Below the pieces are notes generated by a model that did no database searches, had not been told where the DNA came from, and saw only the letters and a program-made list of their open reading frames with translations. From the NCBI GenBank assembly GCA_964473525.1, contig CAYYPK010000020.1, positions 61,610-125,609 of the forward strand: DNA of 64,000 bases. Direction: 5' to 3'. Source of the DNA: GCA-2687025 sp964473525 (lineage in GTDB: Bacteria; Poribacteria; WGA-4E; GCA-2687025). The position numbers were made by a program, and so were the translations under genes. Each line of letters starts with the position of its first letter. Position 1 is the first letter of the stretch. Shown here in pieces: positions 42,703-50,865 of this stretch.

Positions 42703-44046
42703 GTGCGCGACGGCTTCCCGCTAGGCAAGGGCCCGCTGGTGATGATCGTCATGTTCATCATCGCCGCCGCCTTCGTGCTCGGCCCCACGGAGCGGAGCGA
42801 CAAGGAGGTGCTCGAGTTCTGGGTGTTCGCCGCGACGCATTACGACGAATACAAGGCGCGGGAGGCGTTGTTCGAAGCGGCACACCCGGGTGTCGATGTC
42901 CAGATCACGAACTTCGGCGGCACGATGCACGACAAGCTGCTCGCGAGCCTGCTGTCGAACTTCGGCGCGCCGGACCTGGCTGAAGTGGAGATCACGTCCA
43001 TCGGCCGGTTCCTGAAGGGACGCATCGAGCACGTCGGCTTTCAGGATCTTCGGCCCCGCCTCGAGCGGGAGGGATGGCTCGAGAAGCACGTGCAGGCGAG
43101 ATTCGCGCCGTGGTCGTTCCAGGGCCGCATCTTCGGCTTGCCGCACGACCTGCATCCCGTCGTGCTGCTCTACCGCGACGACCTGTTCCGCGAAGCAGGC
43201 GTCGACCTGTCACAAGTGGAGACGTGGGACCAGTTCGTCGAAGCCGGCCGCAAGGTGGCGGCCGACACGGACGGCGACGGGCGTCAGGATCGCTACGCGC
43301 TCGGACTCAGTCGGCGCAATCACGGTGACATGTTCGTCCTGCTGCTGCAACGCGACGGAGGGATGTTCGACGCGGACGGCGACATCGTCATCGACGACCC
43401 CCTCGCCGCCGATACGCTCGACTTCTACCGGCGCCTGTTCGATGACGGAATAGCGCGCGACTACGCCGGCACGGGCGGGTTCACGGAGCCGGCTACCTTC
43501 GCGCTTATGCAGGACGGCGTCATCTGCGCCGTGCTGAGCCCGGATTGGTACGTGGGAATCCTGAAGAAGTACACGAGCCCCGCGATGGACGGGAAGTGGC
43601 GCGCGATGGGTCTGCCCGCGTGGACATCAGGCGGTCGGCGGACGACGACCATGGGCGGCACGATGGTCGGGATGACGAAGCAGTGCGAGAACCCCGACCT
43701 CGCGTGGGAGTTCATGAAGTTCTCGTACTTCGACACGGACGCGCTCGTGAACCGGTACGACACGACGCGCATCATACCGCCGCTCAAGGAGGCGTTCGCC
43801 AACCCGGTCTTCCACGTCCCGGACACCTTCCTCGGCGGCCAGCGGCTCGGTACGCTGTTCACCGAGCTCGCGCTACAGCTGCCGCCGCGCTACCAGAATC
43901 CCTACTGGTCCGAGGCGGCGGACATCTTCGACGAGGTCGTGCTGAACGCTGTCGACGGGCGCGTCGCGCCGCAAGAGGCGCTGACCGAACTGGCTTCGCA
44001 GGTGGAGCGGATCATGGCGGACGATCGCCTTAGCGAGGGGCCGTAG
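42703..44046 (+). CDS. Extracellular solute-binding protein of a sugar ABC transporter (family 1)
   Basis: A protein of 447 aa from a GTG at 42703. An N-terminal hydrophobic segment (PLVMIVMFIIAAAFVLG) exports or anchors it; there is no lipobox cysteine. The mature domain has the family-1 binding-protein pattern: VLEFWVFAATHYDEYKAREALFEAAHPGVDVQI, then DLAEVEITSIGRFL, LPHDLHPVVLLYRDDLFREAGVDL, DTDGDGRQDRYALGL, GGTMVGMTKQCENPDLAWEFMKF, and LAEG-type helices at the end. It delivers an oligosaccharide or sugar to the permeases encoded next (18 and 1 bp gaps). No ATPase is in the operon, so a shared MsmK/UgpC-type subunit must be encoded elsewhere. Confidence 0.92.
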   Translation: MRDGFPLGKGPLVMIVMFIIAAAFVLGPTERSDKEVLEFWVFAATHYDEYKAREALFEAAHPGVDVQITNFGGTMHDKLLASLLSNFGAPDLAEVEITSIGRFLKGRIEHVGFQDLRPRLEREGWLEKHVQARFAPWSFQGRIFGLPHDLHPVVLLYRDDLFREAGVDLSQVETWDQFVEAGRKVAADTDGDGRQDRYALGLSRRNHGDMFVLLLQRDGGMFDADGDIVIDDPLAADTLDFYRRLFDDGIARDYAGTGGFTEPATFALMQDGVICAVLSPDWYVGILKKYTSPAMDGKWRAMGLPAWTSGGRRTTTMGGTMVGMTKQCENPDLAWEFMKFSYFDTDALVNRYDTTRIIPPLKEAFANPVFHVPDTFLGGQRLGTLFTELALQLPPRYQNPYWSEAADIFDEVVLNAVDGRVAPQEALTELASQVERIMADDRLSEGP

Positions 44047-44064
44047 CATGCGAGGCCGCCCCTC

Positions 44065-44955
44065 GTGAACACACGCCTGAGCCGTCAGCGGTGGACGCCG
44101 TACCTATTCATCGCGCCGTTCTTCGTCGTCTTCGCGACGTTCATGGTGTACCCGTTGGCGACGTCCGTCTGGCTGAGCCTGCACCAGAGCCGAGGCTTCC
44201 AGTATCAGGTGTTCGTTGGTGGCGAGAACTTCGCCCGGCTGTTCAGAGACCCCGTGTTCTGGAAGTCCGTCCGTAACACGTTCACGTTCGCCGCGGGGAC
44301 GTTCCTCGTGCAGCTTCCGCTGGCCCTCGTCCTGGCCCTCATCGTGAACTCGAAACGCGTCCGCGGGCGCAACTTCTTCCGCCTGGCGTTCTTCTCGCCC
44401 GTCCTCGTGGCTGGGGTGTTCATCGCCATCATCTTCGGCCTCGCGTACGACACGCGCACGGGCCTCGTGAACGACACGCTGAGCAAGCTCGCGTTCACGC
44501 GCGTGCTGATACCGTGGCTCGAGGACGAGCAGTGGGCGATGCCGGCGGTCATCCTCGCGGGCGTGTGGCAATGGTCGGGGTTCAACATGATTTACTTCCT
44601 CGCGGGGCTACAGGGCATCCGCCAGGAGCTTTACGAGGCGTCATCGGTGGACGGCGCCAACGCTTGGCAAGCGTTCTGGCACATCACGCTGCCGTCCCTG
44701 CGTCCAGTCATCACATTCGTGTTCGTGCTGTCCATGATCGGCAGCCTGCAACTGTTCGACCTGCCGTGGGTGCTGACGAACGGAACCGGGGGCCCGAACG
44801 ACTCCGCCATGACCATGGTCATGTACCTCTACAAGAACGGCTTCCAGTTCGTGAACCTGGGCTACGCGGCGACGATAGGGTGGGTGCTGTTCGCCATCAT
44901 CATGGTCATCTCGATCATCCAACTGCGGTTCTTCCGCTTCGGGCAGGAGAACTAG
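44065..44955 (+). CDS. Sugar ABC transporter permease (MalF/UgpA type)
   Basis: An inner-membrane protein of 296 aa from a GTG start. Six spans are visible beginning YLFIAPFFVVFATFMVYPLATSVWLSLHQS. The cytoplasmic EAA loop that contacts the ATPase is clear: LYEASSVDGANAWQAFWHITLPSLRPVI. GGENFARLFRDPVFWKSVRNTF is typical of the first-permease class. It works with the binding protein upstream and the second permease, whose start follows 1 bp after its stop. Confidence 0.95.
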   Translation: MNTRLSRQRWTPYLFIAPFFVVFATFMVYPLATSVWLSLHQSRGFQYQVFVGGENFARLFRDPVFWKSVRNTFTFAAGTFLVQLPLALVLALIVNSKRVRGRNFFRLAFFSPVLVAGVFIAIIFGLAYDTRTGLVNDTLSKLAFTRVLIPWLEDEQWAMPAVILAGVWQWSGFNMIYFLAGLQGIRQELYEASSVDGANAWQAFWHITLPSLRPVITFVFVLSMIGSLQLFDLPWVLTNGTGGPNDSAMTMVMYLYKNGFQFVNLGYAATIGWVLFAIIMVISIIQLRFFRFGQEN

Positions 44956-44956
44956 C

Positions 44957-45793
44957 GTGCGCGACACCGTGATCCGACAACGTCTACCGTCCGTGGCTCT
45001 CCACGCGGCGCTCGTCGTGATGGCGGTCGCGACGCTGCTGCCCATGATCTGGCTCATAGCATCGTCATTCAAAGGCTCCAGCGCCATCTTCGCGTTCCCG
45101 CCGTCGTTCCTCCCGAGGGACGCGACGGTGTCGAACTACGCGCGGCTCTTCAGCGAAGTGCCGTTCGGGCGGTACTTCATCAACTCGGTGTTCCTGTCGA
45201 CCGGCGCCACGCTCGTGTCCCTGTTCTTCTCTACCCTCGCCGGGTACGGATTCGCCAAGTACGACTTCGCGGGCAAGCGCTTCCTCTTCACGATCCTGCT
45301 CGCGTCCATGATGATCCCGTTCCAGGTGCTCATCGTGCCGTTGTTCAAGCTGCTCAAGGACATCGGCTGGCTCGACTCGTATTGGGGGATCGTCGTGCCG
45401 TTCATGGTGGGCGGCTTCGGCATCTTCCTGATGCGCCAATTCATGGTCGGCGTGCCGAACGACCTCATCGACGCGGCGCGGATCGACGGCTGCGGCGAGT
45501 TCGGCATCTACTGGCGCGTGGTTCTGCCGGTCGTCAAGCCAGCGATAGGCGCGCTCACGATCTTCGTGTTTCTGGGTCAGTGGAACAACTACCTGTGGCC
45601 TCTCATCGTGCTGCGCGACGAGGCCAAGTACACGCTTCCGTTGGGGCTGGCGAACCTCGTCGGGGTCTATCGACAGGAGTACGGCTTGCTGATGGCGGGC
45701 ACGCTCATCGCCCTCCTGCCCATCGTGACGCTGTTCATGGCCATGCAGCGCGAGTTCGTCTCTGGCATCACACTTGGCGCGGTGAAGGAATAG
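44957..45793 (+). CDS. Sugar ABC transporter permease (MalG/UgpE type)
   Basis: An inner-membrane protein of 278 aa from a GTG start 1 bp after the first permease. It has six spans, the family opener LPMIWLIASSFKGSSAIFAFPPSFLP, and the EAA loop LIDAARIDGCGEFGIYWRVVLPVVKPAIGAL. It ends in the usual QREFVSGITLGAVKE, matching MalG-class proteins almost exactly in length and tail. It completes the transmembrane part of the importer. The SDR gene starts 4 bp later. Confidence 0.95.
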   Translation: MRDTVIRQRLPSVALHAALVVMAVATLLPMIWLIASSFKGSSAIFAFPPSFLPRDATVSNYARLFSEVPFGRYFINSVFLSTGATLVSLFFSTLAGYGFAKYDFAGKRFLFTILLASMMIPFQVLIVPLFKLLKDIGWLDSYWGIVVPFMVGGFGIFLMRQFMVGVPNDLIDAARIDGCGEFGIYWRVVLPVVKPAIGALTIFVFLGQWNNYLWPLIVLRDEAKYTLPLGLANLVGVYRQEYGLLMAGTLIALLPIVTLFMAMQREFVSGITLGAVKE

Positions 45794-45797
45794 CTAC

Positions 45798-46604
45798 ATG
45801 AGTCGCTTCGATCTGAGCGGAGAAGTCGCGGTCGTCATCGGCGGGACGGGCGTGCTGGGCGGGCATGTCGCCGTAGGGTTCGCGGAGGCCGGCGCGCGTG
45901 TCGTCGTCATGGGGCGGCGTGAAGACGCGGGCGCCGAGCGCGTGGCCGAAATCGAGGCAGCCGGTGGCAGCGGCGTGTACGTCCAATGCGACGCGCTTGA
46001 CCCGGCAAGCATCGCCGACGCCCATGCCGAGACGCGCGACCGCGTCGGCGAAGTGTCCGTGCTGCTCAACGCGGCGGGCGGAAACAGTCCGGGCGTCACC
46101 GTGACGGACGAGCAGCCCTTCGAGGCCATCGACCTCGACGCGTGGCACGGCAACTTCGCGCTGAACTTCGACGCTGGGGTTCTCTACCCGTGTCGTGAGT
46201 TCGGCCCAGCAATGGTCGACTGCGGGCGGGGCAGCATCATCAACATAGCCTCCGTGACGTCGCACCTCCCGCTGTCGCGTGTGGTGACGTACTCGGCCGC
46301 GAAGGCCGCTGTCCTTAGCCTGTCCCGCTTCCTGGCGCGGGAATGGGCGGACAAGGGCGTCCGCGTGAACACGCTCACGCCCGGATTCTTCCCGGCGGAG
46401 CAGAACATGCAGTTCCTCTTCAACGAGGACGGCTCACCGACAGATCGCACCAAGAGCATCCTGTGGCACCTGCCGATGGACCGGCTTGGCAAGCCCGAGG
46501 AGCTCGTGGGCGCCGCGATCTTCCTCGCCGCCGAGCAGGCGAGCTCCTACGTGACCGGGTCCGATATCGTCGTAGACGGCGGCTTCCTCGCCATGACCAT
46601 CTAG
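45798..46604 (+). CDS. Short-chain dehydrogenase/reductase (D-mannonate oxidoreductase-like)
   Basis: A protein of 268 aa. The Rossmann motif is GGTGVLGGHVA, the NNAG equivalent is NAAGGNSPGV, and the catalytic Ser and Tyr-x3-Lys are in INIASVTSHLPLSRVVTYSAAKAAV. The segment LTPGFFPAEQNMQFLFNEDGSPTDRTKSIL with HLPMDRLGKPEEL, and the tail VTGSDIVVDGGFLAMTI, are characteristic of SDRs annotated as D-mannonate or fructuronate oxidoreductases. It probably interconverts a keto-sugar acid and its hydroxy form with NAD(P). It lies between the transporter and the sulfatase with gaps of 4 and 10 bp, which supports a role in uronic-acid or sugar-acid breakdown. Confidence 0.9.
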   Translation: MSRFDLSGEVAVVIGGTGVLGGHVAVGFAEAGARVVVMGRREDAGAERVAEIEAAGGSGVYVQCDALDPASIADAHAETRDRVGEVSVLLNAAGGNSPGVTVTDEQPFEAIDLDAWHGNFALNFDAGVLYPCREFGPAMVDCGRGSIINIASVTSHLPLSRVVTYSAAKAAVLSLSRFLAREWADKGVRVNTLTPGFFPAEQNMQFLFNEDGSPTDRTKSILWHLPMDRLGKPEELVGAAIFLAAEQASSYVTGSDIVVDGGFLAMTI

Positions 46605-46614
46605 GGACCGATCC

Positions 46615-48009
46615 ATGCGCCGTCCGAACATCCTCATCCTGTACACCGACCAGCAGCGTTGGGACGCCCTCGGAGCCAACGGCAACCCCGAGATACACAC
46701 GCCCAACCTAGACCGCCTCGCGGCGCAGGGCGTGAACTTCGACCACTACTTCGTGCAGAACCCCGTGTGCATGCCGAGCCGCGTCAGCTTCCTGACAGGC
46801 CAATACCCGTCGACCTTACGCCTGTCGCACATGGGTGTGCCGGTTCCCGAAGACACGGTGACGTTGCCCCACCTGCTCGCCAACTACGGGTACGACCGTG
46901 CCAACATCGGCAAGCTGCACTTCCTGCCGCACGCGAACCGCGAGCACCGCGACCCACACCCGGCCTACGGGTTCAACCACCTAGAGATCTCCGACGAGCC
47001 TGGTTGCTATGAGGACGCATATCGCGCGTGGGTGCGCCGCGTAGCACCCGAGGAGCTCGACAACGTCAGTCTCGGCCTGCCACCCGCCACGGAGACGTGG
47101 CACCGCATGATGGGCGTGCGTGACGGCATCGAGCATCCGGACGAGCGCTTCCCCAAGGAGGCCGTGGCGTTCCGGGGGCGCAGCGACGTGTCGCACACCG
47201 CGTTCGTGGCCACGCAGACCATCGAGTACATGGACCAGCATCAGGACCGTCCGTTCCTGTGCATCTCGGGCTTCTACTCGCCGCACTCGCCGTGGGTCGC
47301 CCCGCAGGAGTTCCTAGACCTGTACGACCCCGACGAGCTCTCCGTGCCTGACTTCCCAGCGGCGCTCGACGCGCGTCGGTCGCCCGACAGCTACTCCAAC
47401 GACGAGCTGCGCCGTGCGAAGCACGGGTACTACGCGATGGTGAGCGAGGTAGATCACCACGTGGGACGCATCCTCGACAGGCTGGCTGAGCTGGGCATGG
47501 CGGAGGACACGATCGTCGTCTTTACGTCCGACCACGGCGAATGGCTCGGCGAGCACCTGAAGTACGGCAAAGGCTATCCCGCCCACGACTGTGTGAGCCG
47601 AGTGCCGCTCATCGTGCGAGCTCCAGGCGCCACGGCAAGCGGGACCACCGCTGGCCTCACCGAGGGCGTAGACGTCGTGCCGACGCTCCTCGAACTCGCG
47701 GGCGTTCCCGTCCCGCCGCACATCCAGGGGTCGGCGTTCACGTCCACGCTCGCGGGAGACGCCGACGGCGGCAAGGCGTGCGCCCTCACGGAGATGCACG
47801 GGTGGAAGACCATCCGTACGGAGGACCACCGCTACGTTCTCCGCGGCGCCGGCGAGGAGATGCTCTTCGACCTGCGCGACGACCCGCTTGCGTACACCGA
47901 CCTGTCAGACGCCCCGTCGCACACCGACACGCTGGCGGAACATCGGCTACTACTCGCACGGCGCGCGATAGAGAACGAGCAGCCGCTGCCGAAGGCGTGG
48001 CAATACTGA
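46615..48009 (+). CDS. Cys-type sulfatase (arylsulfatase superfamily)
   Basis: A protein of 464 aa. The N-terminal metal site is ILILYTDQQRWDALG. The sulfatase signature NPVCMPSRVSFLTGQYPS contains C-x-P-S-R, in which Cys52 must be converted to formylglycine. The later VVFTSDHGEWLGEH supplies the Asp-His metal ligands, followed by SRVPLIVRAPG. It hydrolyses sulfate esters, most likely on a carbohydrate given its neighbours. No signal peptide is visible, so the substrate would be desulfated in the cytoplasm after import. It needs a formylglycine-generating enzyme or anaerobic maturase; the SUMF1-like gene at 5834-7321 lacks the catalytic cysteines. Confidence 0.94.
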   Translation: MRRPNILILYTDQQRWDALGANGNPEIHTPNLDRLAAQGVNFDHYFVQNPVCMPSRVSFLTGQYPSTLRLSHMGVPVPEDTVTLPHLLANYGYDRANIGKLHFLPHANREHRDPHPAYGFNHLEISDEPGCYEDAYRAWVRRVAPEELDNVSLGLPPATETWHRMMGVRDGIEHPDERFPKEAVAFRGRSDVSHTAFVATQTIEYMDQHQDRPFLCISGFYSPHSPWVAPQEFLDLYDPDELSVPDFPAALDARRSPDSYSNDELRRAKHGYYAMVSEVDHHVGRILDRLAELGMAEDTIVVFTSDHGEWLGEHLKYGKGYPAHDCVSRVPLIVRAPGATASGTTAGLTEGVDVVPTLLELAGVPVPPHIQGSAFTSTLAGDADGGKACALTEMHGWKTIRTEDHRYVLRGAGEEMLFDLRDDPLAYTDLSDAPSHTDTLAEHRLLLARRAIENEQPLPKAWQY

Positions 48010-48032
48010 CGGACGGACGCAGGGGAGACGGC

Positions 48033-49028
48033 ATGTCAGATCGTGTTCTGAGAGTCATCCACGTAGGCGCCGGCGGGCGCGGCCGCTGGCCGTTGGATGT
48101 CGTCGGCGGGGATTCAGCGTACGAGTCGGTCGCGTTGGTCGACGTGAACGAGGAGTTCCTGGCCGCCGCGCGCGAGAAGACAGGACTGGGCGAGAGCGAG
48201 TGCTTCTCTGACTTGGCCGAGGCCGCGCGGTCCGTAGAAGCTGACCTTGCCATCGCGTGCACGCCGACCGTCACACACGCGCCGTTCGCGCGGATCGCCT
48301 TTGAAGCAGGCTTGAGCGTGCTTGTCGAGAAGGGCATGACGCTCGATTGGCAGTTGGCTCGCGAGCTCGTCGCGGAGGCGGACGCCGCAGGCGTCAAATT
48401 CTGCGTCTCCCAGAACTACCGGTACTTCCCCGTCGAGCAGACGATGAAGTCGATCCTCGGCACGGAGAAGTACGGCGAGCCCGCCTTCCTCGACCTCATC
48501 CATCACCGGCACCGGCCCAACCCCCGCACGCTCGACTACAAGAACGCCATGATCTGGGACATGAGCTGCCACCACTACGACAACCTCGTGTATTGGTTCG
48601 GGCCAGCGCGATCGGTCACGGCGCGCACGTTCGGCGCGCCGTGGAGCCTGTACGCCCCGCACGACGCTAACGTCAGCGCCGTCATCACGTTCGAGAGCGG
48701 CGTGAACTGCACGTACAGCATGTCGCACGTCGGCCAGAACGGGCGACATCTCACCTGGATTCACACGACCGAAGGCAACCTGCGGAGCCACGATGTCTCC
48801 GGCATAGAATTCACACCGACGAATTCCCGGGACGCGGAGGCGGTAGAGATCCTGTCGGTCCCGCGCGCGGAGCAGGCTATTCTGACCGACCTTCACGCCT
48901 ACATCACCGAAGATGTGGAACCGGGCATCTCGGGTCGCAACAACCTACAGACGCTCGCTCTATGCGAGGCGACAGCGCTCTCCCACGAGCGAAACGCCTC
49001 CGTAGAGCTGGCGGAGTTGTTCGCCTAG
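48033..49028 (+). CDS. Gfo/Idh/MocA-family oxidoreductase
   Basis: A protein of 331 aa from the ATG at 48033, after a GGGGAGA site. The NAD(P)-binding motif is VIHVGAGGRGRWPLDVV. The usual EKP motif appears as VLVEKGMTL, with Gly replacing Pro. The substrate domain has QNYRYFPVEQTMKSIL, WDMSCHHYDNLVYWFG with the catalytic His pair, and the C-terminal EDVEPGISGRNNLQTLALCEA. Family members oxidise hydroxyls of sugars, inositols and amino sugars. It is the last gene of the carbohydrate operon, 24 bp after the sulfatase, and likely acts on the desulfated product. Confidence 0.92.
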   Translation: MSDRVLRVIHVGAGGRGRWPLDVVGGDSAYESVALVDVNEEFLAAAREKTGLGESECFSDLAEAARSVEADLAIACTPTVTHAPFARIAFEAGLSVLVEKGMTLDWQLARELVAEADAAGVKFCVSQNYRYFPVEQTMKSILGTEKYGEPAFLDLIHHRHRPNPRTLDYKNAMIWDMSCHHYDNLVYWFGPARSVTARTFGAPWSLYAPHDANVSAVITFESGVNCTYSMSHVGQNGRHLTWIHTTEGNLRSHDVSGIEFTPTNSRDAEAVEILSVPRAEQAILTDLHAYITEDVEPGISGRNNLQTLALCEATALSHERNASVELAELFA

Positions 49029-49113
49029 GTTCAGCAACCACGTCCAGGTCCCGACTGCAACCGCGCCGCCGCTGGCGCCCACGGCTGGCGCTCCGCCGCG
49101 CCGTGTGGTGGAC

Positions 49114-49125
49114 CAACTTAAGTTG
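49114..49125. promoter_or_regulatory. CAACTTAAGTTG palindrome upstream of the dihaem-protein operon
   Basis: This is a perfect 12-bp inverted repeat 36 bp upstream of the iron-box-like site. It overlaps a TTGACC (49123-49128) that could be a -35, with a weak TAATTT at 49147-49152 as -10. It may be a second operator. By-eye call only. Confidence 0.35.
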
Positions 49126-49160
49126 ACCCGTCGCCCCTCCAGGGTGTAATTTAGTCATAG

Positions 49161-49179
49161 CTAAGTTAGCCTAGGCTAA
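49161..49179. promoter_or_regulatory. DtxR/IdeR-like iron-box palindrome
   Basis: CTAAGTTAGCCTAGGCTAA matches the published DtxR/IdeR consensus TTAGGTTAGCCTAACCTAA at 15 of 19 positions. It contains the perfect palindrome TTAGCCTAGGCTAA (49166-49179) and a second overlapping inverted repeat, CTAA-G-TTAG (49161-49169). It lies 32 bp before the ATG of the dihaem protein, in an AT-rich island that stands out from the GC-rich surroundings. Iron-responsive repression of the downstream operon is the natural inference. Confidence 0.5.
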
Positions 49180-49211
49180 ATTTCGTCCCAGGGGTGAGGA
49201 GGCGGGCGGTC

Positions 49212-50429
49212 ATGCTGCCACGCATGCGATCGGTTTGGCTGTGCGCGCTGGCCTGCACGCTGGCCGCGGCCATAGTGAGCTGTAGCGATTTGCTTACGGA
49301 AACGCCTCCTGAGGGCGACGACTTCGAGACGCCCTTCGACGGCATGCCCCTCGCACTTAACGCCTCCTTCCTGCGCGGCGACGAGAACTTCGAGAAGGTG
49401 TTCCGCGTCGAGGACGGCCTGGGTCCCATCTTCAACAACAATGCGTGCGGGAGTTGCCACCCGGGCGACGGGCGCGCGACGTCAGCAGAGGTGTTCCTAC
49501 GCATCAGCCGTGGCGCGGACCTTGCCGAGGACGTTGGCGGCCCGCAACTCCAGACGCGCGGCATCCCCGGCGTGCCAGCCGAAACCGTGCCGGTGGGAGT
49601 CGACATCTCGCCGAGGATGGCGCCGCCGGTGTTCGGCGTCGGTCTCATAGAGGCCATCCCCGTGGACACGATCCTGGCCCACGCGGACGAGAACGACGCC
49701 AATGGCGACGGCATCTCCGGCCGGCCGAACTGGGTGCAGGCCGCCGAATACGCGCCGGACTACGAAGTCGGCGGCGGCCCAGGCCCCCAGCTCGGACGAT
49801 TCGGCCGTAAAGCCTCCGTGTCGACGCTGCTTGAGCAGGTGACGGCGGCGTATCACCAGGACATGGGCGTCACGAGCGACTTCGCCCCCGTCGAGAATCC
49901 CAACCCTCAGCACGGCGGCACGGCCATCGGCGACACTGTGGCAGACCCCGAGATACCGGCGTCTACGGTTCTCGACACGACGATGTACGTTCGGTTGCTG
50001 ATGCCGCCGGCCCGTGGCCCTGCGACGGTCGACACGACGCGCGGCGAGGTCGTGTTCGAGACCATCGGGTGCGCCACGTGCCACGTGCCGGTCATGACGA
50101 CCGGCGACAGTCCCATCGCCGAACTGCGCAACGTGGACGCACATCTCTACTCGGACATGCTGCTACACGACATGGGCGAGGAACTCGCGGACCACCGTCC
50201 CGACGGCGACGCCACCGGTACCGAGTGGAAGACCGCGCCGCTCTGGGGCACGCGGCTCGTCGCGGACTTCACGAACGGCGTTGCGCACTACATGCACGAT
50301 GGTCGTACGACTGACCTGGGCGAGGCTATCGAGCTCCATGGCGGCGAGGCTGCAGGCGTGCGCGACCGCTTCCGCGCGCTGCCTTCGGCGGATCGAACTG
50401 CCCTGCTGGCGTTCGTCGAGTCGCTGTAG
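49212..50429 (+). CDS. Dihaem oxidoreductase/peroxidase-like lipoprotein (DUF1111)
   Basis: A protein of 405 aa from the ATG at 49212, after a GAGGAGG site. A signal peptide ends in a lipobox-like IVSC (LACTLAAAIVSCSDLL). Two haem c sites are visible, NNNACGSCHPGDG and IGCATCHVPVM. In between are the DUF1111 landmarks LQTRGIPGVPAETVPVGVD, PPVFGVGLIEAIP, DENDANGDGISGRPNWV, GRFGRKASVSTLLEQVTAAYHQDMG, and LWGTRLVADF near the end. DUF1111 proteins are periplasmic or outer-membrane dihaem proteins related to cytochrome c peroxidases and are often found with iron-regulated imelysin genes. Here it heads an operon with a Rieske protein and a porin behind an iron-box-like site. Confidence 0.92.
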   Translation: MLPRMRSVWLCALACTLAAAIVSCSDLLTETPPEGDDFETPFDGMPLALNASFLRGDENFEKVFRVEDGLGPIFNNNACGSCHPGDGRATSAEVFLRISRGADLAEDVGGPQLQTRGIPGVPAETVPVGVDISPRMAPPVFGVGLIEAIPVDTILAHADENDANGDGISGRPNWVQAAEYAPDYEVGGGPGPQLGRFGRKASVSTLLEQVTAAYHQDMGVTSDFAPVENPNPQHGGTAIGDTVADPEIPASTVLDTTMYVRLLMPPARGPATVDTTRGEVVFETIGCATCHVPVMTTGDSPIAELRNVDAHLYSDMLLHDMGEELADHRPDGDATGTEWKTAPLWGTRLVADFTNGVAHYMHDGRTTDLGEAIELHGGEAAGVRDRFRALPSADRTALLAFVESL

Positions 50430-50439
50430 AGGTGGCGCC

Positions 50440-50865
50440 GTGAGCATGCCCAGGCGGACATTCCTGGCGGGGGGCGCGGCCCTGGCGACGGTCGGTTGCG
50501 GCGGCGTGGTGCGGCTCGCGGCGGAAGCCGACGACGGCCGCGTCACGATCGCACGGGAGGAACTCACGAGCCTGTGGGCGGAACGCGCCCCGGTAGTCGT
50601 CGCGTTGGCCCCGGACGTCGGCTCCATCGTCCTGTGGCCCTTGGAGGACGGGTCTTTGACGGCAGTCGGCGCGACATGCACGCATCTCGGTTGCGAAGTG
50701 CGGCCTTCCGGCGAGTTCCTGCTGTGTCCATGTCACGGCAGCACGTACGCTACGGACGGTCGCGTGCTGAGAGGACCGGCGTCGCGCCCGCTTCCAGTGC
50801 ATCCCGTCGTCGTCGCGGAGGACTCCGTCACGATACACCTCACACACACGAGGACCGTGCAGTGA
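50440..50865 (+). CDS. Rieske [2Fe-2S] protein with Tat signal
   Basis: A protein of 141 aa from a GTG at 50440, with AGAGG 7 nt upstream; the ATG at 50446 is an alternative. The N-terminus MPRRTFLAGGAALATVGCGG carries a twin-arginine motif (RRTFL), fitting export of a folded Fe-S protein. The cluster ligands are intact, CTHLGC and CPCHGSTY, including the cysteines that form the disulfide of bc1-type Rieske proteins. There is no cytochrome b gene nearby, so it is not part of a local bc1 operon. It probably relays electrons to or from the dihaem protein. Its stop overlaps the porin start. Confidence 0.93.
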   Translation: MSMPRRTFLAGGAALATVGCGGVVRLAAEADDGRVTIAREELTSLWAERAPVVVALAPDVGSIVLWPLEDGSLTAVGATCTHLGCEVRPSGEFLLCPCHGSTYATDGRVLRGPASRPLPVHPVVVAEDSVTIHLTHTRTVQ

